NCBI GenBank assembly: GCA_030748735.1
Contig: JASMLK010000043.1
Span: forward strand, 114,127-178,126
Direction of reading: 5' to 3'
Length of the DNA: 64,000 nucleotides
Origin: Myxococcota bacterium
GTDB lineage: Bacteria > Myxococcota_A > UBA9160 > UBA4427
Part shown: one piece after another, positions 25,152 to 33,315 of the stretch
Layout of the letters: every line of letters begins with the position of its first letter
Numbering within the stretch: the stretch's first letter is position 1
The notes under the pieces: generated by a model
What the model saw: the letters and a program-made list of their open reading frames with translations, nothing else
Told to the model about the DNA's origin: nothing
The model's database searches: none
Translations under genes and position numbers: made by a program

Positions 25152-25167
25152 TGCAAAGCACATGCCA
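25152..25167 (-). promoter_or_regulatory. Sigma-54 (-24/-12) promoter of the IPTL-CTERM gene
   Basis: On the minus strand the sequence reads TGGCATGTGCTTTGCA, matching the RpoN consensus TGGCAYR-N4-TTGCW at every defined position, with exactly ten bases between the GG and GC elements. It points towards the gene starting at 25047, about 105 bp away. Exosortase substrates in several bacteria are RpoN/PrsR-controlled, so the match is biologically sensible. Confidence 0.72.
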
Positions 25168-25345
25168 CGACCATTTTCTCGCCAACAACCCGACTTTGTT
25201 GGCTTATTGCATTTACCCGTCTGATCGCGACGGAAGTAAGTTTCCATCAAAGGGAAAAACGATCGTGTCGTACTTCATGAAGCCAGGAAGTCCGACTCAC
25301 TTCGATCGCAGGCCGAACGCTCAAGGTCTTCGCTCCATCCCCATT

Positions 25346-25428
25346 GCAGTGGAATCACCGTACTACGACCGCACATATTCAATCCGAGCAACGTTATGTC
25401 CATATGCCGGAGAGGCTGATTCCACTGC
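25346..25428. repeat. 12-bp inverted repeat, possible enhancer-binding sites
   Basis: GCAGTGGAATCA (25346-25357) and TGATTCCACTGC (25417-25428) are perfect complements 59 bp apart. They lie about 180 and 250 bp upstream of the -24 element on the minus strand, within the range used by sigma-54 activators. A hairpin function is also possible. Confidence 0.45.
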
Positions 25429-25612
25429 TCCCGCAGCAACGAAACCACGGCAGAAGCAACTCAGTGTGTCGACAGCGGCTCGAAGCACGATGCTGAACAC
25501 GATCGCTGAATGCTTCGTGCAGGATTTTGCATTCCGCATTCACGCAACAACTCGGCCGCCCGACGTCGCGACGGCGGAACACTGCGCAGGTTTCAGCGAA
25601 CCTCGGTGCCGC

Positions 25613-27748
25613 TCACGGGAGCGGGCGCACGTTGACCGGGATCGCGCTCATGCGCGGGATCCCCGACACCGGATCGTAGATGCGTTCGGTGTCGATCAGC
25701 GCCGACGTTGCGCCTGCCCGCTCGGGTGGTGATGCATCGGGATCCGGCAGCCCGCCCCAGGAGTGCGACATCGAGACAACGCCCCGCAGAACGTCGGGGG
25801 CCGCTTCGGCAATTCCCTGAATGCAACCATCGGCGGATTCGATCTCGACGAGATCCCCGCTCTCGACCCCCAGCACCGCAAGGTCTTCTGGGTTCATGAA
25901 CACGGGGTTGTACGGACGCTTCGCGCGAAGCGTCGGGAAGTCCTGCCCCACGGAGTTGCAGACCTCGCGCAGTCGGCGCGCGATCAAGCGATGGCTGAAC
26001 TGCTCGCCCGGTAGATATCCCGCACCGTCGACGGCCGGCTCGGCACGCACGGCTCGAAGCTCTTCGAGCAGGATTTCGGGTGCAAGCGCGAGTCGATGCG
26101 GGGATGCGGGGTCGCCCGGCCCAACCGCGATCGGATCGTCGGGCGGAAACAGCGAACCCGATGGATGCGCACGGAGTTCATCGAAAGCGATTCGCGCGTG
26201 CGCCGTGATGTTGCGAAGCACGTCGTCTGTGGTCGGCCTTCGTGCCATGTCGAGGGGGCCACCCGGCAAGAGAATCCTCGTCTCGAGGCGTCGTGCCAGC
26301 TCCCATAGGAATGCCCAGTCTTCGATCACCCCTGCTGGCGGCGCCGCGACCGCTGGCGTGTACATCGCATACGCCTCGGGGTACCAGCTGTCCATCAACA
26401 GCGTGACATCGGCGCGTTCGAGACAGAGCGTCGGTGCAATCACGTAGTCGGCGAGCTGCGCCGTCGACGACAGCGAGGGATCCACGACGACGAGCAGCTC
26501 CAGGTCTCGCAGGGCGCGCAGGGTCTTCGCCTGGTCGGGGAACGCCACGATCGGGTTCCCGCCGAACACGATCAACGCGCGGACCTGCCCTTCCCCCGGC
26601 GTCAGGATCTCTTCTGCGAGCGCTGCGGTCGGCATCTCCCCAGCCACCGTTTCGAGCCCTCGAATGCGGCAGCGTTCACCACCGGGAAATGGTCGAAGCG
26701 GCGGCATGACGCCCATTGTCGAAGGCAGCGAGGGCATCAGCGTGCCGGGGTTCAGGACGGGATCCCCTTCGCGGTTGTAGCGACCGCAGATCGTATTCAG
26801 GTCCATCACCAGGTGCTCGGTGAGGTTGGGATGCGGCGCCATGCTGGGGCCCGTCCCCGTACTCGCGACCCCGCGCGGTCCGCGGGCGAAGCGACGCGCA
26901 GCCTCCGCGATCTGTTCTTCAGCAACGCCGGTCCTCGCGGCGACGTAGTCGAGGCTGAACTCGTCGACCGCATTCTTCAGATCGTCCACACCGCTTGCGT
27001 ACTGCTGGCAGAAGTCGACGTCATGCAGCCCCTCTTCGAGGATCACGCGCAACATACCCGCAACGAGGGTGGGGTCTTCGCCGGGACGCGGCTGCAGGTG
27101 CAGGTCAGCCATCCGCGCGAGTTCGGTCTTCCGCGGGTCGACGACGATCAGGTCGAGCCCGCGTGCCTTGGCCTCGCGAATGCGTTTGGTGGGGTTGAAC
27201 GAAGGAAAGCGTGTGACGCCACCGTACATCGAGACGAGGCTGTTGCATCCGATCACCATCCATACGTCGGCGGTCTCGAAGCGCTGGGTGCCCGACATGA
27301 ACGTGCCGTGGCGTTGAGGCGCCACGAGCTTGGCGGGCTGGTCGATGGTCAAGCTCGAATAGAACGACGGCGAGCCGAGCCCCGCAGTGAATGCGCGCGC
27401 GACCGCGAGTCCAGCCGCGTTCTGGTAGGCCGCAGTGCCCGCATAGACCGCGACGGCGCGCGGGCCGTGTCGATCGATGATCCCACGAAGGGCTGCGGCG
27501 ATTTCATCGGTTGCCGCATCGAAGCCGATGGGGGCGAAGTCGCCTGACGCCTCGCGCTTCTGCGACCGACACAGCCGCGCCTCGTGTGCGTGTTGCTCCG
27601 GAAGGCAACGCCCCTTGATGCAGGTGAACCCTTCGGACATCGGGTTCGCTCGATCGCCGCGCACTTCGACGGGGCGACCGTCTTCCAGCTTCACGTCGAT
27701 CCCGCAGAAGGCGTGGCACAGGCGACAGAAAGACTTGGCGAGAGACAT
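25613..27748 (-). CDS. Molybdopterin-dependent oxidoreductase (DMSO-reductase family) with [4Fe-4S] site
   Basis: A 711-residue Mo/W-bis-PGD enzyme. The N-terminal iron-sulfur ligands are Cys8, Cys11, Cys15 and Cys43. GCNSLVSM and FPSFNPTKRIREAKARGLDLIVVDPR are molybdopterin-binding blocks. GGNPIVAFPD and the C-terminal MNPEDLAVLGVESGDLVEIES form the Mopterin-binding domain IV. No Tat signal is seen, so the enzyme is cytoplasmic. Family members hydroxylate, dehydrogenate or reduce diverse substrates, including steroid side chains (the steroid C25 dehydrogenase family), but subunits for that are missing. It is the last gene of the operon that starts at 34077, 6 bp after the phosphotransferase. 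Confidence 0.88.
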   Translation of the reverse strand: MSLAKSFCRLCHAFCGIDVKLEDGRPVEVRGDRANPMSEGFTCIKGRCLPEQHAHEARLCRSQKREASGDFAPIGFDAATDEIAAALRGIIDRHGPRAVAVYAGTAAYQNAAGLAVARAFTAGLGSPSFYSSLTIDQPAKLVAPQRHGTFMSGTQRFETADVWMVIGCNSLVSMYGGVTRFPSFNPTKRIREAKARGLDLIVVDPRKTELARMADLHLQPRPGEDPTLVAGMLRVILEEGLHDVDFCQQYASGVDDLKNAVDEFSLDYVAARTGVAEEQIAEAARRFARGPRGVASTGTGPSMAPHPNLTEHLVMDLNTICGRYNREGDPVLNPGTLMPSLPSTMGVMPPLRPFPGGERCRIRGLETVAGEMPTAALAEEILTPGEGQVRALIVFGGNPIVAFPDQAKTLRALRDLELLVVVDPSLSSTAQLADYVIAPTLCLERADVTLLMDSWYPEAYAMYTPAVAAPPAGVIEDWAFLWELARRLETRILLPGGPLDMARRPTTDDVLRNITAHARIAFDELRAHPSGSLFPPDDPIAVGPGDPASPHRLALAPEILLEELRAVRAEPAVDGAGYLPGEQFSHRLIARRLREVCNSVGQDFPTLRAKRPYNPVFMNPEDLAVLGVESGDLVEIESADGCIQGIAEAAPDVLRGVVSMSHSWGGLPDPDASPPERAGATSALIDTERIYDPVSGIPRMSAIPVNVRPLP

Positions 27749-27754
27749 CTCGGG

Positions 27755-30514
27755 CTACGACTCCCGGGCGTCTGCGTCGTCGTGGATCACGACCCGCCCG
27801 GTCCCGCCCTCGACCGTGATCATGGCGCCGTCCGGAATCGAATCGCATGCGCTTCGCAGGTTGGCCACGCAGGGGACGCCGTACTCGCGTGAGATCATCA
27901 CGGCGTGCGACACGACGCCCCCGGTCTCGACCACCACGCCGCCGACGATCGAAAACACGGTCGTCCAGGCCGGGTCGGTCGCCACGGTCACCAGAACGTC
28001 GCCTTTTTCCACTCTGCTGATCTGGTCGAGGGATCGACAGACGCGTGCACGTCCGGTGTAGCTCCCGCGACTCGCAGCCGTTCCCACGAGGCCCTGCCCG
28101 TCGTCAGGGGTGACATCATCGTCGAAGGTCTCCCACCCACGCAGATACTTCGGTGGCTCGTTGTGGGTGTACTTCTGATAGACCCTGCGGCGCGCCCGCA
28201 CGCGGACGGCGATCTCTTCCGCCGACATGTTACCCGCGTCCGCCTGCATGACCTCCTGGATCCCCAGGAAGAAGACGTCCTCGGGGTCGCTCAGGAGCTC
28301 ACGCTCGGTGAGCAGGCGGCCCACCGTTTCCAGTAGCGGACGAAAGTGCATGCCATCTTTGTCGTTCTGGAAGCGCTCCCAGTCCCGGTAGTAGAAGTAC
28401 TCCTGAACGAGTTCGAGCACCCACTTGAAGGCCGCGGCCTTGAGCGCCCCGAGTGGCTGCTTGCGGAGTTTGCGCAGACTCTCGCGCTTGGCTTCGAGCA
28501 TGCGCTCGTGCAGCCGCTTCTCGAATCGATCGGGGGCATCCTCGTCGCCGAGCGAAAGCAGGGGCTTCAAGGTCGGGAAGACGTTTTCGGGCTTCTGTCG
28601 CCAGCGAAAGTGGAAGGGATCGCGTTCGTTCGCTCCGCGGTGCCCCCAGTCGGCCAGAAAGACATCGAAGTCGGCCTTGAAGCGGCGCCCCTCTTCGCTG
28701 TCTTCGAGTGAATCGAGGATCTTACGAGGGTCCTCTTCTTCCATGAGCTTCATCAACGCGGGCGATGCCACGATCTTTCGAGAAAGCTCCCAGACCGCCG
28801 TGTTCTGCTCGGCCGTCGGCGTGTGTTGCCCCGCGATGAGCGCCCCGAACAGCTCCCCGTCCCGGTCGTCGCACCACAGCTCGCAAAGCGATCGCAGAGC
28901 GTGTGGCAACACGTAGAGATAGAAGTTGAAGGGCAGAGCGACGTTCTCGTCGAGCTGATTGCCCTCCCTCCCCTTCAAGAGATTCAAGAAGAGATCTCGC
29001 ACCCGGGTGGTTCCTGCGAAGTCAAAGTCCCTCCATGCCTCGTTCGCATGTTCGATCCAGCCTTCGAAGTTCTCGAGCAGGAAGTGGGTGCTGCCGAGAA
29101 GAGAGCGCTCTGGGCGTTCTATTTCGAGCTTCAAGAGCATCTTGCCGAAGCCCCACCAATCGAAGGGCATGTTCTTGATTGCTTCGCGCTCTTCTTCGGG
29201 AAAGGGCAGCAAGGCGACGTCGTCTCGCGCGAACGGCGGGATGAAGATGCGGACCCACTCCTTTTCGATCGCGGTGTTGTAGTAGGCGCGCGCGCCGTAC
29301 CAACGGAAGAGCGGCATGTCGTCGTAGTTCTCGGCCTTGTAGCCCGCGAATTCCGTGACGCCGACGTACTCGAGCGCGAGCAACTTCGTCTTGATGCGGT
29401 GGGGCTGCGCGAAGGTGTAGAAGAGCGGTGTCGAGGGCCCCGTCTGTAGTTCGTCCGAATAGGCGCGTGACCAGACCCAGCGCTCGTCGGTCAGTTCGGC
29501 CAACGCCGCCGGTGTCTGCCAGCCCTCCATGCCTTCGTGGAAGTCGATGTCGGCTGCGGTGATCTCGCGTGATTGCAGGATCGCAAAACGACCGTCTGCA
29601 TGGCCCCACTCGATGTCCTGGGGAAAGCCATAGTGCGCTTCGATGCGTTTTCCGATCTCGGCCAACTCCAGGACTGTCGCATCGGGCAGCGTCTCGATCG
29701 CGCGCTTCGTCTCGGGCACGTCGACTTCGCTACTGCCGTTGCCGTCCCGGTTGCCGGCGGTCATGCGCTGCTTGTCGTTGATCTGCTTGTCGACGATCGA
29801 AAGGTCCCCACCGTCGAGGATGTATTGGTCGGGGTTCACGCGTCCCGAGACGATCGCCTCGCCCAGTCCCCAGCTCGCGTTCAGGATCATCTGCTTCGGA
29901 TTCGACGTGATCGGGTCCGCGGTGAACAGCACGCCCGCGACTTCCGACGGGAACATCTCCTGTACGACGACCGCCAACTGGACATCGTCATGCCCGAAGC
30001 CCTGTCGGTGACGATACGAGACGGCACGGGCGGTGAACAACGACGCCCAGCAGCGCTTCACGTGCGAAAGGACCGCATCGATTCCCGCGATGTGGAGATA
30101 GGTGTCCTGCTGCCCGGCGAACGACATGCCGGGCAGGTCTTCGGCCGTGGCGGACGAACGCACCGAAACCAGCATGGGGCAGCCACAGCGCGATTCGAGT
30201 GCGGCGTAGGCTTCGCGAACTTCGGCTTCGATGGTCGCTGGTGTTTCCACCGCGAGGATCATCTCGCGAATTCCGGCAGCGCAGCGTTCGACTTCGGCCG
30301 GGTCGTCGTAGTCGACACTCGCGAGCATCGAAGCGATCGGCTCGTGGAGTCCACCCTGGTCGAGGATCGACACGTAGGCCCGCGTCGTCACACAGAACGC
30401 ATGAGGCACCGGCAGCCCTGCACGAATCAACTCGCCGAGATTCGCTCCCTTGCCTCCGACCAACGGGAGGCTCTCGGTACCAACGTCATCGAGCGCGCAG
30501 GTGTATTCGCCCAT
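27755..30514 (-). CDS. PEP-synthase/rifampin-phosphotransferase-like ATP-dependent phosphotransferase
   Basis: A 919-residue enzyme with the three-part layout of rifampin phosphotransferase. The N-terminal ATP-grasp domain (about residues 1-330) has VGGKGANLGEL, SVRSSATAEDLPGMSFAGQQDTYL and GLGEAIVSGRVNPDQY. A large substrate domain spans about residues 335-800. The C-terminal swivelling phosphohistidine domain has the motif TGGVVSHAVMISREYG, with His870. Such enzymes split ATP to AMP and phosphate and pass the beta-phosphate to a substrate hydroxyl. The middle domain determines substrate and is not that of PEP synthase. It overlaps the upstream SDR stop by one base and precedes the molybdopterin gene by 6 bp. 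Confidence 0.85.
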   Translation of the reverse strand: MGEYTCALDDVGTESLPLVGGKGANLGELIRAGLPVPHAFCVTTRAYVSILDQGGLHEPIASMLASVDYDDPAEVERCAAGIREMILAVETPATIEAEVREAYAALESRCGCPMLVSVRSSATAEDLPGMSFAGQQDTYLHIAGIDAVLSHVKRCWASLFTARAVSYRHRQGFGHDDVQLAVVVQEMFPSEVAGVLFTADPITSNPKQMILNASWGLGEAIVSGRVNPDQYILDGGDLSIVDKQINDKQRMTAGNRDGNGSSEVDVPETKRAIETLPDATVLELAEIGKRIEAHYGFPQDIEWGHADGRFAILQSREITAADIDFHEGMEGWQTPAALAELTDERWVWSRAYSDELQTGPSTPLFYTFAQPHRIKTKLLALEYVGVTEFAGYKAENYDDMPLFRWYGARAYYNTAIEKEWVRIFIPPFARDDVALLPFPEEEREAIKNMPFDWWGFGKMLLKLEIERPERSLLGSTHFLLENFEGWIEHANEAWRDFDFAGTTRVRDLFLNLLKGREGNQLDENVALPFNFYLYVLPHALRSLCELWCDDRDGELFGALIAGQHTPTAEQNTAVWELSRKIVASPALMKLMEEEDPRKILDSLEDSEEGRRFKADFDVFLADWGHRGANERDPFHFRWRQKPENVFPTLKPLLSLGDEDAPDRFEKRLHERMLEAKRESLRKLRKQPLGALKAAAFKWVLELVQEYFYYRDWERFQNDKDGMHFRPLLETVGRLLTERELLSDPEDVFFLGIQEVMQADAGNMSAEEIAVRVRARRRVYQKYTHNEPPKYLRGWETFDDDVTPDDGQGLVGTAASRGSYTGRARVCRSLDQISRVEKGDVLVTVATDPAWTTVFSIVGGVVVETGGVVSHAVMISREYGVPCVANLRSACDSIPDGAMITVEGGTGRVVIHDDADARES

Positions 30515-31317
30515 TAGTCCAGATCGAAGGCCGCGAGGATCTCGTTTGCGCGCGCCTCGAACCCGGCCTTGGTGTCGGCATGGGGAAGGATGTAGAAGTC
30601 GCCGCGCTTGATGCCGCGAACCACGCGCTTGGCAATCTCCGCGGGCTCCGGCGCACTCGCGAGCATCGCGGAGATGAACGCGTTGGGTTCGTCGGGGCTC
30701 TTACCGAGTTCGGGCGGCCGATTGCGATGCCCCTCGTGGAGTCTCGTCTTCACGAACGACGGACACAGAACCGAAACGCCGATGTTCGCGGGAGCCAGCT
30801 CTCCGCGGAGCGTTTCCGAAATGCCCACCACCGCGTACTTGGTCGCCGTGTAGATCCCCAACGTCGGCAAGGCCATCAGCCCCGCGATCGACGATGTGTT
30901 CACCACGTGTCCACCCTCGCCGTGCTGCTTGATCTTCGGGACGATCGCCTGGATGCCGTGGACGACGCCCATCAGGTTGACGCCCAGGCACCACTTCCAG
31001 TCTTCGGGGGTCGTTTCGTCGATCGCGCCAACCGGGGACACGCCTGCGTTGTTGCACAGGACATGGATCTTGCCGAAAGCACCGAGCGCCCGATCCGCGG
31101 CCGCGACCATCGAGCGGTGGTCCGACACGTCGCAGTGCACGCCAATGGCTTCGACGCCCTTTGAAAGCAGCGCGCCTTCGGCCTTCTTCAGCGCCTCGAC
31201 TTCCACATCGGCGATCGCGACCTTTGCCCCCTCTTGCGCAAAGGCCTCTGCCAATGCAAAACCGATCCCCGACGCGCCACCCGTCACGAATGCAACGCGT
31301 CCATTCAAGTCGTCCAT
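30514..31317 (-). CDS. Short-chain dehydrogenase/reductase
   Basis: A 267-residue classical SDR: TGGASGIGFALAEAFA cofactor motif, CNNAGVSPVGAID, NTSSIAG and the catalytic YTATK. The start at ATG 31317 follows AAGGAAGAAC; a TTG at 31332 would add five residues. The stop TAA shares one base with the next start (TAATG). In this operon a ketosteroid-isomerase-like protein and an FAD enzyme lie just upstream, so a hydroxysteroid-dehydrogenase-like role is a reasonable inference, not shown by the sequence alone. Confidence 0.88.
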   Translation of the reverse strand: MDDLNGRVAFVTGGASGIGFALAEAFAQEGAKVAIADVEVEALKKAEGALLSKGVEAIGVHCDVSDHRSMVAAADRALGAFGKIHVLCNNAGVSPVGAIDETTPEDWKWCLGVNLMGVVHGIQAIVPKIKQHGEGGHVVNTSSIAGLMALPTLGIYTATKYAVVGISETLRGELAPANIGVSVLCPSFVKTRLHEGHRNRPPELGKSPDEPNAFISAMLASAPEPAEIAKRVVRGIKRGDFYILPHADTKAGFEARANEILAAFDLD

Positions 31318-31368
31318 GTTCTTCCTTTTCAAAGCAACTTCGAGGCACTGTAACCGAACCCCGCGAGT

Positions 31369-32844
31369 TCAGGCGCCTGCCGCACCGGCCGTCATCATGC
31401 CGCTTACGGCCACGGCGGGTACGCCAACGCCCGGCATGTTCGAGTCGCCGCAACAGTAGAAGCCGTCGAGTGGTGTCGCAGGGCCGGGAAACGCCTGTCC
31501 AAGATCGGCGCGGTAGGCGGCCCCATAGGTCCCGCGCTTGCGCCGCAGAAAACGCTCATGGGTCAGTGGGGTCCCGATGAGTGCCAACCGCGCACGCTCA
31601 CGAACGTCGGGAATGATCTTTTCCATCGCGCGCCAGAGCACCTCGGCGCGCTCGTTCTTGAGTGCAATGTAGGCGTCCGACTTGTGGTGCAGCCCCTGCC
31701 ACACTTCGTAGGGTTCATTGCCCGCCGTATAGGCGTGCACCACGTGATGGCCTTTCGGCGCCAGTGAGGGATCGAGGGTCGAGGGAATGCTGATGTTGCA
31801 CATGTTCTGGGGAGCCGTGACGTCCCAACTGTTCAGCACGACGTGGTGGATCGGCAGGTCTTCCGGCAGGCCGCTCGCATCGATCCCCAGGTGGAGATGA
31901 AGAATGCTCTCGCATTGGGGCGCCTGGGCCGAGGCTTCGCACCAGGCCGCGGGAAGCGCTCCGGGCGGAAACAGGTCCTGGGTGTCCCAAACGGTCGCAT
32001 TCGAAACCACCGCACGGCGCGTGCGCAGCGAACCCCCTCGCCGCAGCTTCACACCGGCGGCCCGTCCTTCCTCGACGATGACCTCATCGACATGGGCCCC
32101 CAACAAGAGAACGCCTCCGTTCTTCTCGAGCCCGCGAACCAACGCGTCGACGATCGCCTGGCTGCCACCGATCGGATAGTCGACCGTGGATTGGAAGCGT
32201 TCCTTGAACATGAAGTTCATCTCTGCAAGCGGCGTCCCACCGGCGTCCATGCCGCTCAAGGAGAACGCGTCGAAGTCGCACAGCCGGCGCAGAAAGGAGT
32301 CACTGAGCATTTCGTCGACGACCGACGAAAAGGGTTGGTGCGTCTGATCGGGTGCGAGCGGCTGCTTCATGACTTCTTCGAAGCGAAGCCATTCCTTCAT
32401 CGCTTCCGGCGACACGAAGCGCGCGAGTTCGCGGTGGAAACGCTCTTCGTTGGAACCGGTCACGAAGAGCCCCTCTGGAAAATGAAAGTGCCAGCGGTCG
32501 TATGCCACGCTTTCGACGCGCTCGTCGAGTTGTGCGAGCACCATGCTCATCGGGTTCGCGGAATTCTCTGCCGAGAGTCCGGTAAAGAAGGACGGGCCCG
32601 ATTCGAAGTGAAAGCCGTCGCGCTCGAAACCGTGCGCGGCGCCGCCCGGCGTGACGTGGCTCTCACAAACGGTGACCGCAAGACCGTTCTTCGCGAGCAG
32701 CGCGGCACAAGTAAGCCCGCCGATGCCGGAACCGATTACGACGACGTCCGTTTCGGCGTCGAGTGTTCGCAGATCACTCGCTCGGGACATGCTGCGCTCT
32801 TCGCCCTCCTCGCGAACCCGCCTGGGGTCCGCGTAATCGGCCAT
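31369..32844 (-). CDS. Phytoene desaturase/carotenoid isomerase-type FAD-dependent oxidoreductase
   Basis: About 491 residues. The dinucleotide-binding motif is VVVIGSGIGGLTCAALLAK (about residues 34-52), followed by the GGAAHGFERDGFHFESGPSFF block typical of CrtI/CrtISO-like proteins and a C-terminal FYCCGDSNMPGVGVPAVAVSG FAD-binding segment. The family desaturates, isomerises or saturates polyenes, including retinol saturase. I chose ATG 32844, which overlaps the TGA of the KSI-like gene by one base. ATG 32790 is an alternative with AGGAGG further upstream. The product acts in the same operon as a Delta-isomerase and an SDR. Confidence 0.86.
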   Translation of the reverse strand: MADYADPRRVREEGEERSMSRASDLRTLDAETDVVVIGSGIGGLTCAALLAKNGLAVTVCESHVTPGGAAHGFERDGFHFESGPSFFTGLSAENSANPMSMVLAQLDERVESVAYDRWHFHFPEGLFVTGSNEERFHRELARFVSPEAMKEWLRFEEVMKQPLAPDQTHQPFSSVVDEMLSDSFLRRLCDFDAFSLSGMDAGGTPLAEMNFMFKERFQSTVDYPIGGSQAIVDALVRGLEKNGGVLLLGAHVDEVIVEEGRAAGVKLRRGGSLRTRRAVVSNATVWDTQDLFPPGALPAAWCEASAQAPQCESILHLHLGIDASGLPEDLPIHHVVLNSWDVTAPQNMCNISIPSTLDPSLAPKGHHVVHAYTAGNEPYEVWQGLHHKSDAYIALKNERAEVLWRAMEKIIPDVRERARLALIGTPLTHERFLRRKRGTYGAAYRADLGQAFPGPATPLDGFYCCGDSNMPGVGVPAVAVSGMMTAGAAGA

Positions 32845-33218
32845 CAGGGCTCGGCACGCATCTCGCTCGGGTCCCAGAAGGCGCGCATGCTCGTGATCTG
32901 GCCTTCGTCGTTGAAGATCATCACGTCGGTGGCATCGAGATACTGCACGTTGCCCCCCATGGTGAGTTGGGCGAGCAGCAGGAAGGCCGCGTTGTTGCCC
33001 GCAACGCAGATCGGCCCCTTGAGTTCGACCTGAAGCGCGGGCGCGGTCATGCCATAGAACTTTCCGATCGCCTCGATCCCCTCCTGAACCGCACCCCCGA
33101 CCGGGTCTTCCGCGGTCGCATCTTCGGCAAAGAGCGACACGATCCCGTCGATGTCGCTGTCGCACATCATCTTGATGTAGGTGTGGATGGTTTCGCGGAT
33201 TTCGCTCGAAGTGGGCAT
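32844..33218 (-). CDS. Ketosteroid-isomerase-like (SnoaL/NTF2-fold) protein
   Basis: A 124-residue NTF2-fold protein strikingly similar to bacterial steroid Delta5-3-ketosteroid isomerase. The segment DIDGIVSLFAEDATAEDPVG matches the family core. The three catalytic residues of the Comamonas enzyme (Tyr14, Asp38, Asp99) have counterparts at Tyr14, Asp38 and Asp98, at almost identical numbering. Length is that of KSI (about 125). This supports a real proton-transfer isomerase acting on a Delta5-3-keto compound or similar enone, rather than a generic SnoaL protein. It is the second gene of the operon and is coupled to the FAD enzyme. Confidence 0.85.
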   Translation of the reverse strand: MPTSSEIRETIHTYIKMMCDSDIDGIVSLFAEDATAEDPVGGAVQEGIEAIGKFYGMTAPALQVELKGPICVAGNNAAFLLLAQLTMGGNVQYLDATDVMIFNDEGQITSMRAFWDPSEMRAEP

Positions 33219-33315
33219 TCGGGTTCTCCAGGGTTCGGTAAGTCAGGGCCTCGCGGTCGAAGCCGTTCGATTGGTGGTGGGCGCTGGGGGCATATCGATG
33301 GATGGGCGACCCGTC

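Larger units (their letters stand above)
25048..25612. other. 565-bp intergenic region, lower GC, regulatory
   Basis: No convincing gene is seen. Composition is visibly more AT-rich than the surrounding genes. It carries the RpoN promoter (25152-25167) and a long 12-bp inverted repeat (25346-25428), and separates the IPTL-CTERM gene from the end of the molybdopterin operon. Confidence 0.6.

Noticed and set aside
25034..25732. 232-codon plus-strand frame in the 25.0-25.7 kb intergenic region
   Set aside because: No ribosome site, no homology-like pattern, crosses the RpoN promoter and the end of the molybdopterin gene.
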